Both the position numbers and the translations under genes were made by a program. The notes beneath the pieces are model-generated. The model made no database searches and had not been told where the DNA came from. It saw only the letters and a list, made by a program, of their open reading frames with translations. This document shows, one piece after another, positions 24,997 to 37,800 of a stretch of DNA of 64,000 nt (the stretch's first letter is position 1; every line of letters starts with the position of its first letter). Origin of the DNA: Helianthus annuus (Eukaryota; Streptophyta; Magnoliopsida; Asterales; Asteraceae); the NCBI RefSeq assembly GCF_002127325.2, contig NC_035441.2:155897122-155961121 (forward strand), read 5' to 3'.

Positions 24997-25143
24997 TTAA
25001 AATTTGTCCCTCTCGCGTGTCGCGAGGGGTCACCTGGGCGGCGTCGCGTGGCGCGACGGGTCACATTTCTTTGTTGGGTTGCCACGTGTGTTTGTAGGTT
25101 AGCTGAGTCGACGGATCGAAGAATCTCGTATTTTACAACGAGT

Positions 25144-25148
25144 TATAA
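25144..25148. other. Target-site duplication TATAA, left copy (Gypsy-4)
   Basis: TATAA precedes TGTCACACCC. The second TATAA is at 33512-33516. The empty site in the sister LTR of LARD-3 (near 42671) has a single TATAA. Confidence 0.95.
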
Positions 25149-28115
25149 TGTCACACCCTCAAATTACCACTTAGGGTGTGTCCCTGTTAGGCGTGTGACC
25201 ACTAGTAATGAGCCACCAATTACATTGAATCCATAAGTTTAAAAATAAAGTTTCATCATTTAATAGTAATAAAATCCCAACATAAGTAATTCAAAAAAAA
25301 CCATCAAGTTCAGCGGAAGCATTATTGTATCATAAAGTAATACTAATCAACATGATAAATAAGTGTTTAACAAATGAGCCCATCAGTGTGACCATGACCA
25401 CTCCTGTCCTCCAGCCAGCAAGCTCCTGTTTCCATTCCCTAACGACCTGCGAGCATGTAACAAGTGTATCAGACAAAGCTGGCGAGTCCACAGTTTTAGA
25501 AAACGTTTGTTACCAGTTGAATGTAAAACAGTTCAATAACCAATGCAAGTAATATTGTTAATATCTCAATTCCGAACAATGACGGCTCCTGAAATACACG
25601 ACTGCCCTTCCCACGTACTCCTATCTAGTACTGGGCCCGACTGGGTCATTAGTTCACATCCGTCCTCTCTAGGAGCGGTGTGAGGGTGCCAAACCTAAGT
25701 AGCGCTACTAACTAATACCCGATGAGGGACTTACAAAAGATGATAGGTGAGAATATTAACCAATATACCCGTTTTTACCCAAAGACTTGTCCCCCCCATG
25801 GGATACCCACTGACTGTCCCCAACCACTGGGACGCATGCTCGAATGTAGTGAACTCACCTTAGATTGCTCGGTATGTCACGTTTCACTATTCGTTCCAAA
25901 TGGATCAACCAAACCCTAGAGTGATTATCAATATGAATCAGTTTCTTATGCACACAGATCACGTATTCTTTACACATATTACACTTGTAGTGTACACAGA
26001 TTTCACGTATAGTTATGCAAGTCACTTCAGTAATTCACGCAACGCACTAGTCCATAAACATACACACATAGCACGTTATTGGTTTACGAATGCACTCACA
26101 TTACAATTTCATACTTCACAAGGCACGCAGGAAACCCTACTTTGTTTAATTCCATTACGGCTATACGCTCGACATCGCAATTCAACCGTTCAGGCCCAAC
26201 AAGTACTCGGCCCAATATACATCTAGTTTTTATGTGGTCCATTACCAATCATTCATGTTTAACTCACACATTGCAGCCCAATGGCCTTGCCGGTCCAATG
26301 TTACACGGGTTAAGCCCAACCCTCAGACACAGCTCATTGCCCGCTCCCTAGATACGCGGCCCAACCAATGTTGTTACTTGTTGTGCGACCCAACACAAAA
26401 CATAAAGGAGATGCGGCCCACTCACTTTCTAATCCAAGTTTCATCATAATATTATCTATCATTCTGTTCTTAGCAATATCAATGCATGAATTGTGGATTC
26501 CATGTATACAGTTAAAGCACGTTATTCATTAGTCAACAAGGCTATAATCAAAACAAATACCCGAATCCAATCATTCACAAATTAACATAATTATTTAATA
26601 CCCATATGTCCTTGACTTTCAACAACATCATTAGATTACATACAGTTTGATTGGATCAATGCTACTCACATGAGCCGTCACTTTGTTCAAGGTTTATTAC
26701 TTATCATCAATTGTATTGGAACCCTAAAAGCTATTGATATGTCACAATCGTTGCTTAGATTTTGGTGAATTTAGTGGGCAACTTTAATTGGCACTAACCT
26801 AGGTATAATGATATAATGTCATCCCTACCCAAGGTTATCAAAAGCACGTGCATAGCATCACCTATCATCTATCATCTATACCAATTTTCTAACATTAAAA
26901 TTATAAGGAATATTAATATTCATAACAATCCAAACATAATAGTCAGTCAAATATTCATAACATTTACATCATATTTATAATCTTTTGGTCACATCATCTG
27001 ACCCAAACATAATAGTCAATCAAGTATTAGCCACATACAATCATCATACATCCACTTTATTTGATTAGATCTAGACTCAACATAAGATGGTGCCATACAC
27101 TTTTCACCTCCTGCATGCATGTCATCCTTTCAGTGATCAGTTAAACACCCCACCCCCTAACTATCATGACCGTGTACCCTCACATATATCGATTAGCAAT
27201 TCACAACTGACCAGCAATCGCATATTATAAGATCACTAACAATATCGAGTTTACGTGCAACCACAGATCAAGCTAACAGTTTATTCTCATGCTTGCATAT
27301 GTATCAATGCCACACAACATCAAATCATAAAGCCATAATATATACAAAGTGGACATTAATTCAGCGATGATTACACTAACCAAGTGTTCGTGTGAGAGAA
27401 AACCGAGCCGAGTCGAAAGAAGGAGGGCTTCGGGTACGTCCAGTGACGTCTTCGTGTTTTCGACGAGTCCCATTGCAGTGCTGACGTGAATAGAGGTGCT
27501 ATCAATCATTAAAGAGTCGAAGAATGGTTCCTACCGCGATCCTCCGCGTATCCCGACACATCATATGCTCCGACGATATTCCGGTAAATGGGGAATGTTT
27601 ATGGCGAGGTTTGATGTGCAAGATAAGAAACGTGATCAAAAGCTTTGAAGGGGTTTACAGTTGATGGTTTCCATTGATGATGGAACGATGGGGAAGAAAA
27701 GAACTGCCGCCACTTGCGAAAGGAAAGGGAAAGAATAGGCCGTGCATATATGCATTCTAGGGTTTGTAGTTTTCCTTGTACTTTGCCAAATAAAATGCAA
27801 AATGTGTCCCTCATCGTGCATATATGCATTTTATTCGAGTGGGTTGGGTTCCAATAGGGCAGATCAAGACTGGGCCTTTAGAAGCCCACTAACATGAAGT
27901 GTGCGACTGATGAATGGAGGTGTGTAGCCCGACATCGCGCGCGGCCGAATTTATGAACCAACACTTAGCGTTTCACAACATGCCATTATCCAAGTGATAG
28001 TAATTACGTATAATTAGATCGTATATACTCAAACCACTAGCTAAGTGTTACGAGTTTAGACGATGTTAACCGTGAAAGTTCGAGTTGTCACATCTTGAAA
28101 GTTCGAGTTGTCACA
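25149..28115 (-). mobile_element. Gypsy-4 3' LTR
   Basis: It runs from TGTCACACCCTC to GAGTTGTCACA. The last 37 bases hold a tandem duplication of the terminus (GAAAGTTCGAGTTGTCACA, twice). Short open frames here recur identically in the other LTR simply because the LTRs are identical. I see no coding evidence. Confidence 0.93.
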
Positions 28116-28233
28116 TCATCCCCAACTTGAAAGAAATTTCGTCCCGAAATTTGATAAGTAATCCAAATGACTGTGGATTTTTCGCGGGTATCACATCATC
28201 CCCAACTTGAAAGGGAATTTCGTCCCGAAATTC
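28116..28233 (-). other. Gypsy-4 duplicated PPT-palindrome module
   Basis: Minus strand. The functional PPT (28116-28128, AAGTTGGGGATGA) is preceded by AAATTTCGGGACGAAATTT (28134-28152). A second module lies further in: palindrome GAATTTCGTCCCGAAATTC (28215-28233, plus strand) and PPT-like AAGTTGGGGATGA (28196-28208) followed by TGTGATACCC, which looks like a relic LTR start. The inner module is coding (FRDEIP) in the pol C-terminus. Confidence 0.8.
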
Positions 28234-30527
28234 ACCAATGATAGTAAAAGTTGGTTCAACCACCTGAACAATTGAGGATACTAAAGCTTTTCCTGCTCTT
28301 TGTGTCCTACATGAACTCCAGTCCACGCCATGAGTTCCAACAACTTTTGTTAATAGAATTCGACTGTGCCTACGGACCTTATCCTCCTATTCCATGATCC
28401 CAATTGGTTCCTCAACAATCTGCAACTTATTATCAATCTATGGTTCTTTCAAGAGTACAACGAGTGTTTTATCAGCCAAACACTTCCTTGGATTCGAGGC
28501 ATGAATGTTATCGCAAACGTTATCCAATTCGGTAGGTAACTCGAGGTGGTGAGCCCCGTCACCGATTCCATTCAGAATTCTAACTGTCCCGACATATCGT
28601 AGATGAAGCTTACCACGCTTCCCAAAAGCGTACCGCACCCTCCCAGGGTGAGACTTTCGATTATGATACGTTCACCTCCAGCGAACTCCTAGTGTTTCCT
28701 AAGCTTATAAGCTTTCCTGATGGTCACGCGTTGTCGTAAAACAATTTCCGATCTAAGCAACCTTCAAGAGTTTCGAGCACAGGCTCTGGGTCTATGATTA
28801 GGTTGTCACCCACCTTAGTCCAACAAGGGAATCGACATTGTCGCCCAAGCAATGCCTCAAACAGAGCTGTCTAAATACTAGGATGGTAACTGCCACAGTA
28901 GAACTCAACCAAAGATAAGTTGCCTTCGAGTGTCGGGATGGTTCGTTTACCCTGCTCGTTTGTCCAATGCTCATGTCTAGGCGTGAGCCAAGGGTGTTGT
29001 GTGTTGCCTGTCATAAATCAGGCATATATCAAAATCAAAGGTAACAGGAGTTGGTACCTCGTGCCTAAAAGCCGCCTCTCTCAGAGGAACATTCACAGCT
29101 GTGAAGACTCGTTAGTTTCCTTGATTGCAAGAAAGTGTGATGGTAACGTGAGACAATCAATGATCACCCAGGTGATACTGTTTCCGTTCTGAGTTTTAGG
29201 TAGACCAAAGACAAAATCCGTGGCAGTCTGTTCCAATCCTCCAAATGGGTATTTCTGATGTTCCACCTTGGCTTTCGCACAAGTCAAACGTCGTTCACAT
29301 GCTTCGCTGTGTAGGCCTTCAAGCCCAGTCGTCCGTACAAGATCCTTAGATCCTAATATATTCCATCAAAATCAAGATGACTAAAATTTCAAGGCTGGTG
29401 TGCTTCGCCTGCACCAGTTCCCTAAGGTTGTCGTATAGTGAAGTCCATATTCGTTCCATGAAGTAGCAACTATCGTCCGACCGGCCAAAGGTTAATTCCC
29501 CATGCCCCGCATAGGTCAATCTTGAGAACTCTCTTCCTTCAATTTCTCAGTTTGAATAAGGTGAGTCTGATCAGGTACGTTAGAGTTAATAGCAAGCTGC
29601 AAAGCTCGTGCACGTCCAGGTTTCACAGTCGTATTCATTCAAAAGTTCCACCCAGCGGTGCCATCACATGTTTAGCTCACACGGGAGGCCCCTTGTGATT
29701 GGTCTAGGTAGTGCATTGGGTACCGTCCAAGTAATGCCTCCAACTTAATTCCAAAGACCAGGGCTTCCACCGCAGGTCGTGACTCGTGCAGTTCTTCCTG
29801 TAAGTCCATTACGTAGGTCATCACTTTCTCGTGTTGTGTCGGCGTGTAAACATTGCAGAGTTGGGATTCGAAAGCTGAAAAGACGTCCTCCTGTTTTGTC
29901 CTTCACGAACACAGCACCCTACTGTGCTAAAGAGATTTAAGTTGCGCGATCTTCGAAAATCCCGTGATGAATCTGCGATAGAGTCTAGTGTGACCAAGAA
30001 ATTGCTGCATCCTCGAGGGGATCTTTGGTGCCGAACAATATCTAACGAAACGGGTCTTTAGCGAGATCCACGTGTATCCCCACTTCGTTGATCATATGAC
30101 CAAAAAGGTATCTCTCGAATCCAGAAGTTACCTTTAACAAGAATTCGCGCGGAGTGGCTCCTCCCTCAGGGGCCCTAAAATAAGATACAAATGCCACCCA
30201 TGATGTTCCTTTCTCTTGGTAATGATTTAAAACATCATCAACAAACACGGCCGTTTCTTATGGTCCATAAAGCTGCTGATGTGTTGATCAACTTCAATGA
30301 TCATGGAGGACAAAGTCGAAATGGCCGCATTACGTTCGATATGCCTTTCTAAGAGTATTCTCCCCTTGGAGAATGGAATCTTGTCCTTCGCAACTGGTCG
30401 ACAGGTAGTTAATACATGGTCGAGACAAGTGGTTCTTAACTGTCACCTTGTTAAGTCCTCGATAATCAGTACACATACGAAAAGGCTTATCTTACGGATA
30501 TAACTGGGGTTTCCCCAAAGCGAAACC
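28234..30527 (-). pseudogene. pol: Gypsy-4 pol remnant (RT, RNase H, integrase, C-terminus)
   Basis: Minus strand, heavily mutated. RT starts directly after the primer site (30430-30520, with the DYRGLNKV motif). An RT fragment with FVDD in place of FIDD lies at 30042-30248. The RNase H region is near 29640-29900. Integrase (WVIIDCLT) lies at 29093-29287, then the linker and chromodomain-side region at 28438-28638 (LHLRYVG). Many stops and frameshifts break it. Similarity to Gypsy-5 pol is clear in order and motif. Such decay contrasts with the near-identical LTRs. Confidence 0.8.
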
Positions 30528-30541
30528 TGGCTCTGATACCA
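30528..30541 (-). other. Gypsy-4 primer binding site
   Basis: TGGTATCAGAGCCA on the minus strand, three bases from the end of the 5' LTR at 30545. It matches the 3' end of initiator methionine tRNA. Confidence 0.92.
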
Positions 30542-30544
30542 AAC

Positions 30545-33511
30545 TGTCACACCCTCAAATTACCACTTAGGGTGTGTCCCTGTTAGGCGTGTGACCACTA
30601 GTAATGAGCCACCAATTACATTGAATCCATAAGTTTAAAAATAAAGTTTCATCATTTAATAGTAATAAAATCCCAACATAAGTAATTCAAAAAAAACCAT
30701 CAAGTTCAGCGGAAGCATTATTGTATCATAAAGTAATACTAATCAACATGATAAATAAGTGTTTAACAAATGAGCCCATCAGTGTGACCATGACCACTCC
30801 TGTCCTCCAGCCAGCAAGCTCCTGTTTCCATTCCCTAACGACCTGCGAGCATGTAACAAGTGTATCAGACAAAGCTGGCGAGTCCACAGTTTTAGAAAAC
30901 GTTTGTTACCAGTTGAATGTAAAACAGTTCAATAACCAATGCAAGTAATATTGTTAATATCTCAATTCCGAACAATGACGGCTCCTGAAATACACGACTG
31001 CCCTTCCCACGTACTCCTATCTAGTACTGGGCCCGACTGGGTCATTAGTTCACATCCGTCCTCTCTAGGAGCGGTGTGAGGGTGCCAAACCTAAGTAGCG
31101 CTACTAACTAATACCCGATGAGGGACTTACAAAAGATGATAGGTGAGAATATTAACCAATATACCCGTTTTTACCCAAAGACTTGTCCCCCCCATGGGAT
31201 ACCCACTGACTGTCCCCAACCACTGGGACGCATGCTCGAATGTAGTGAACTCACCTTAGATTGCTCGGTATGTCACGTTTCACTATTCGTTCCAAATGGA
31301 TCAACCAAACCCTAGAGTGATTATCAATATGAATCAGTTTCTTATGCACACAGATCACGTATTCTTTACACATATTACACTTGCAGTGTACACAGATTTC
31401 ACGTATAGTTATGCAAGTCACTTCAGTAATTCACGCAACGCACTAGTCCATAAACATACACACATAGCACGTTATTGGTTTACGAATGCACTCACATTAC
31501 AATTTCATACTTCACAAGGCACGCAGGAAACCCTACTTTGTTTAATTCCATTACGGCTATACGCTCGACATCGCAATTCAACCGTTCAGGCCCAACAAGT
31601 ACTCGGCCCAATATACATCTAGTTTTTATGTGGTCCATTACCAATCATTCATGTTTAACTCACACATTGCAGCCCAATGGCCTTGCCGGTCCAATGTTAC
31701 ACGGGTTAAGCCCAACCCTCAGACACAGCTCATTGCCCGCTCCCTAGATACGCGGCCCAACCAATGTTGTTACTTGTTGTGCGACCCAACACAAAACATA
31801 AAGGAGATGCGGCCCACTCACTTTCTAATCCAAGTTTCATCATAATATTATCTATCATTCTGTTCTTAGCAATATCAATGCATGAATTGTGGATTCCATG
31901 TATACAGTTAAAGCACGTTATTCATTAGTCAACAAGGCTATAATCAAAACAAATACCCGAATCCAATCATTCACAAATTAACATAATTATTTAATACCCA
32001 TATGTCCTTGACTTTCAACAACATCATTAGATTACATACAGTTTGATTGGATCAATGCTACTCACATGAGCCGTCACTTTGTTCAAGGTTTATTACTTAT
32101 CATCAATTGTATTGGAACCCTAAAAGCTATTGATATGTCACAATCGTTGCTTAGATTTTGGTGAATTTAGTGGGCAACTTTAATTGGCACTAACCTAGGT
32201 ATAATGATATAATGTCATCCCTACCCAAGGTTATCAAAAGCACGTGCATAGCATCACCTATCATCTATCATCTATACCAATTTTCTAACATTAAAATTAT
32301 AAGGAATATTAATATTCATAACAATCCAAACATAATAGTCAGTCAAATATTCATAACATTTACATCATATTTATAATCTTTTGGTCACATCATCTGACCC
32401 AAACATAATAGTCAATCAAGTATTAGCCACATACAATCATCATACATCCACTTTATTTGATTAGATCTAGACTCAACATAAGATGGTGCCATACACTTTT
32501 CACCTCCTGCATGCATGTCATCCTTTCAGTGATCAGTTAAACACCCCACCCCCTAACTATCATGACCGTGTATCCTCACATATATCGATTAGCAATTCAC
32601 AACTGACCAGCAATCGCATATTATAAGATCACTAACAATATCGAGTTTACGTGCAACCACAGATCAAGCTAACAGTTTATTCTCATGCTTGCATATGTAT
32701 CAATGCCACACAACATCAAATCATAAAGCCATAATATATACAAAGTGGACATTAATTCAGCGATGATTACACTAACCAAGTGTTCGTGTGAGAGAAAACC
32801 GAGCCGAGTCGAAAGAAGGAGGGCTTCGGGTACGTCCAGTGACGTCTTCGTGTTTTCGACGAGTCCCATTGCAGTGCTGACGTGAATAGAGGTGCTATCA
32901 ATCATTAAAGAGTCGAAGAATGGTTCCTACCGCGATCCTCCGCGTATCCCGACACATCATATGCTCCGACGATATTCCGGTAAATGGGGAATGTTTATGG
33001 CGAGGTTTGATGTGCAAGATAAGAAACGTGATCAAAAGCTTTGAAGGGGTTTACAGTTGATGGTTGCCATTGATGATGGAACGATGGGGAAGAAAAGAAC
33101 TGCCGCCACTTGCGAAAGGAAAGGGAAAGAATAGGCCGTGCATATATGCATTCTAGGGTTTGTAGTTTTCCTTGTACTTTGCCAAATAAAATGCAAAATG
33201 TGTCCCTCATCGTGCATATATGCATTTTATTCGAGTGGGTTGGGTTCCAATAGGGCAGATCAAGACTGGGCCTTTAGAAGCCCACTAACATGAAGTGTGC
33301 GACTGATGAATGGAGGTGTGTAGCCCGACATCGCGCGCGGCCGAATTTATGAACCAACACTTAGCGTTTCACAACATGCCATTATCCAAGTGATAGTAAT
33401 TACGTATAATTAGATCGTATATACTCAAACCACTAGCTAAGTGTTACGAGTTTAGACGATGTTAACCGTGAAAGTTCGAGTTGTCACATCTTGAAAGTTC
33501 GAGTTGTCACA
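30545..33511 (-). mobile_element. Gypsy-4 5' LTR
   Basis: Copy of 25149-28115 with the same length and about three substitutions. It includes the same duplicated terminus at 33475-33511. Confidence 0.93.
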
Positions 33512-33516
33512 TATAA

Positions 33517-33835
33517 GGATAATCGTCAAGTAGGGAATACCCCCCCCCCCCTGAGTTTTAGGGGCCCTGATCCTATTTCTGATTGTTCTGAAAATTTTAG
33601 GGTTTGTGCAGGATTATTTGAGGGTCTCAACTAGGGTTTCCTATTGGGTAAATAAAATAATAGATATGACTTTTGATGAGAGTTGTTTACAAAATAGAAT
33701 AATAATAAATAATAGTTTTGGGTAAATCACAAAAAGGAAATAAAACGGTGAGAAAAGAGAATGGACCCACTTTGTAACTTTAGGGTTCAATTAGAAAATC
33801 TCCTGCATAAATTTTGGGTATAACTTTTGGGCTAT

Positions 33836-33923
<88 letters not shown>

Positions 33924-34853
33924 GCACTCGTGGTAAGTATAGTACCCCTAAATTAACCTTGTCCCGAGGTCTCGAGACAGAATCCCAACGAACTTAGTCG
34001 GGCAGAGCCCTGACATGAGTTATGGGTTTCAGATCAATCGGAAAGGGTAGCGGTGATCGGGAGTTACAATACTTAAAACAGAGCGGGGCTTAGTATAAAA
34101 ATAATATAGGAAGAGATGGGCGAAAGTTTTGAAGAAAGAATACAGGGACTGAACAAGCATGAAAGGCTGCTTCATACTTCCTTTTATAATTGAATTGGTG
34201 TCTTGGAGGCCACGCCTCATATGACACGTATACCATCAACATTTAATTTCTTCTAATCTCTATATGCACACACGTCCACCATTTGAAATTTTGTAGGAAT
34301 TTTATAATTTAAATATTATTTTATTTTCCTTTTTGTGGACACACATCCACTTTTATAATATTTTAATTTTTATTATTTATTTTATTATTTATATATTATA
34401 ATTAATTTACCTGCTTCATTTATTTGACGCTTATAACTTCTAAAATATGGCGTTTTATAAAATAATGAATATGTCATTAGAACGAGAATATTTGTATCTA
34501 CATTTTGAACCAAGTTTCATTAAAAACGGAGTAGGTTCAATTATAATGTATTTTTATAACTTTTATTTATTAGACGGTTCATGGGTCCGTCTAATTACTT
34601 CATATTTCTAATCTTCAACTTACCCGTAATCTACCTGTCTAATAATATAAGTTTTTATATACTTTTATTTTATTTAGAAAGGTCACCTATATACAGGCCA
34701 ATTAATTGATATAATATTTCAATCAACTATATAAAATAGTGTTTAAAACTATTTAGGTTGAATATTTATATTAAAAATAAACTAGTTACTAGTTACTAGT
34801 GTTTAATAAATTTAACCAAACCTATAATTCTTATATAAAATAGGAATGTCACA
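33517..34853 (-). mobile_element. LARD-3 3' LTR, second part
   Basis: It continues the LTR after Gypsy-4 and matches 42676-44073. Differences include a longer C run near 33541, a shorter AT microsatellite and absence of a 14 bp insertion found near 43298. It ends AATGTCACA, where the sister LTR has AATGTTACA. Confidence 0.9.
33839..33921. repeat. (AT)n microsatellite, LARD-3 3' LTR
   Basis: About 82 bp of uninterrupted AT dinucleotide. The homologous tract in the other LTR is about 137 bp. Confidence 0.97.
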
Positions 34854-37800
34854 TCCTCCCCACCTTGTTTTAAATTTCGTCCTCGAGATTTGGGTTACGA
34901 TATTTCTTTTAACTTATGTCATATTTTAGTTAATAAAAACAATATTAAGGTAGATGACACAGAATTAAAATATCAAATTTTGTGAATATTGAGTTGTACA
35001 ATAAGTAGGATTCAATGGTTCAACTGAATTAGCTCAAGAAATTGATGACAAACGAATGAGAGGAAATGATCTAATTTCCAAAGTGACTAGGTTCAAGCCC
35101 AAAAGATATATAATCAATAGATATTTAAAATGAATGTGAAGGACTTTTTAGAATAAAAATCTTGGTCAAAAGAAAGCTTACTTTGATTGGCAACTGTGGA
35201 AGTCTTAGAATTGAAGGGTTCCAAATGAAATAAAAGTATGAAAATGATTTGTCAGATATTGAATTATGATATGAGAAAATCAATGTGCTGAGATGAGTGA
35301 ATTACAAGTATACACGAAAAGACAATAGAGTTAGTGTATTATTGTTTTAATACATAATTGCAAAAATTTTATTTTCCTTGAATAATATATATTTATATAC
35401 ACCTATGCCCAGTGCTTAGTCGAAATTATATAATATTTATTATTATATTAGAGGTATTGTAAAAAGGAAATACTTATATTTGGAGCCCAGTTCACATTAT
35501 TCAATTCAATTATAGTAATCTATGTAAAAGAAACTTAGATCCAAATGTGTACTCGTATATAATATATAGTATTTATATAATGTGAAATTATTACTGTGTT
35601 TGAATACAATATATAACAACTGCTTTGTATAGATTACTATAGTAGACTACTTTTACTATTAACATTATAAAATAATGTTTATTTAATAAATATATATTAT
35701 AATAAAATATGTCAAAAGTAATATATTCTATTTTTAATATACTAAGATTATATTTTAAATCTTAGTCACGTCAATTTATTAAATATTTTAATCAAAATGT
35801 TCGATCAAAGATAGGTGATATTTAATTTATTAAATACCTTTTCTTTTTTATGTTATCATAAAGTAAAATAATAAATTAATATAGATAGTTTTAAAATATC
35901 AAAACCCGTGGTAATTTCGACAAAATAATGATATATGTTTTATAAATATGTTTATTCAAATATACTAGAACTCACGATTATCATTTTTAAAATCAAGTAT
36001 GTTTAACTATAAGATTTTACAATAAGATATTTTAAATCATAAAAGTAAAATAATAAATGTTTATTTTAATATCAAACATACTTAAATATTGGCTTGAGTA
36101 AATAACATTTGATATTTTAATATATTAAAATACATATATTCAAAAAAAATATTTTTATAAGTATTTAATAGTTGTGGAATATTAAACAAGATGAACAATT
36201 ACTTATAAGTATAAAATGTCTTGTCCATGACCACTTAGACAGTTATTTAGATAATTTTATTTGTCCCTCTAATTCTTGTATTTTATGAAAATATGTCTTC
36301 TCCTTATAGTACAAAGTATATATATTTTATATACATTAACTAGTTATTATCACGGTTGGATTTTGGTTAGTGCTGCCTTGTTTAAGCATGGGTGATCAGT
36401 CCATGCCTAACTAGGGCTAGGCTATCCAATATCTGTCCCTGATAATAACCCTAGTACTTAAAATAATACTAACACTACTGTTATTAATATATTATTGCTA
36501 TTAATAAAACTAATATTGACTACCAAAAATAAATAATAAATAACTAAACATAAATTTAAACGAGAGTATACCTCAAACATAATTTTATACATATATATAA
36601 AATATAAATGCTTCACCTTAATGGTTTAACAAGAATTTTTTTTTTAAATATAGGAATACTATATTGTAAGTTAGGTAATTACTTATGTAAGTTTCCATAT
36701 ATAATCAATTAAATTTATTTTAAATTTATAAAATGTTTTTCGATAAATATCACGAAAGGCTGGATTGGTGTTGTAAGAATTATTAAGAGATATACTGAAA
36801 TATGAAATAAATTTGTGTATCATTATCTTAGCACATGATTGTGTTAAGATTGCTTTTATAGAATAAATCAACAAAGCGGATTCAATATAAATAAATAAAT
36901 AATTAAATCCGAAATTAGCGTAAGCTTCAGATTTTGTGAAAAGGTTACCACAAGGTGATCGTGATCAAAGAAATAATTTAGTAAAGTCGAAGGCCAAGCA
37001 AAATAATTGAATTGCTTGTTGGGACTATATACAGGCCAATTAATTGATATAATATTTCAATCAACTATATAAAATAGTGTTTAAAACTATTTAGGTTGAA
37101 TATTTATATTAAAAATAAACTAGTTACTAGTTACTAGTGTTTAATAAATTTAACCAAACCTATAATTCTTATATAAAATAGGAATGTTACATCCTCCCCA
37201 CCTTGTTTTAAATTTCGTCCTCGAGATTTGGGTTACGATATTTCTTTTAACTTATGTCATATTTTAGTTAATAAAAACAATATTAAGGTAGATGACACAG
37301 AATTAAAATATCAAATTTTGTGAATATTGAGTTGTACAATAAGTAGGATTCAATGGTTCAACTGAATTAGCTCAAGAAATTGATGACAAACGAATGAGAG
37401 GAAATGATCTAATTTCCAAAGTGACTAGGTTCAAGCCCAAAAGATATATAATCAATAGATATTTAAAATGAATGTGAAGGACTTTTTAGAATAAAAATCT
37501 TGGTCAAAAGAAAGCTTACTTTGATTGGCAACTGTGGAAGTCTTAGAATTGAAGGGTTCCAAATGAAATAAAAGTATGAAAATGATTTGTCAGATATTGA
37601 ATTATGATATGAGAAAATCAATGTGCTGAGATGAGTGAATTACAAGTATACACGAAAAGACAATAGAGTTAGTGTATTATTGTTTTAATACATAATTGCA
37701 AAAATTTTATTTTCCTTGAATAATATATATTTATATACACCTATGCCCAGTGCTTAGTCGAAATTATATAATATTTATTATTATATTAGAGGTATTGTAA

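Larger units (their letters stand above)
23743..25148 (-). mobile_element. LARD-3 3' LTR, first part
   Basis: It begins TGTCACGACCCCGACC on the plus strand and matches 41267-42675. It stops at the TATAA duplicated by Gypsy-4, after which the LTR resumes at 33517. The uninterrupted copy at 42665-42680 shows the empty site, GAGTTATAAGGATAATCG. Confidence 0.92.
25149..33511 (-). mobile_element. Gypsy-4, very young but internally deleted gypsy element
   Basis: LTRs of 2967 bp each (25149-28115 and 30545-33511) have equal length and differ at about three positions by eye (near 25986/31382, 27174/32570 and 27665/33061). The interior is only 2.43 kb. The primer site at 30528-30541 shows minus orientation. 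Leader, gag and protease are absent. The primer site is followed within about ten bases by degenerate RT. Confidence 0.93.

Noticed and set aside
25325..27829. Several open frames of 60-108 codons repeated at 30721-33225
   Set aside because: They are in the two nearly identical Gypsy-4 LTRs. Codon pattern and composition give no sign of coding.
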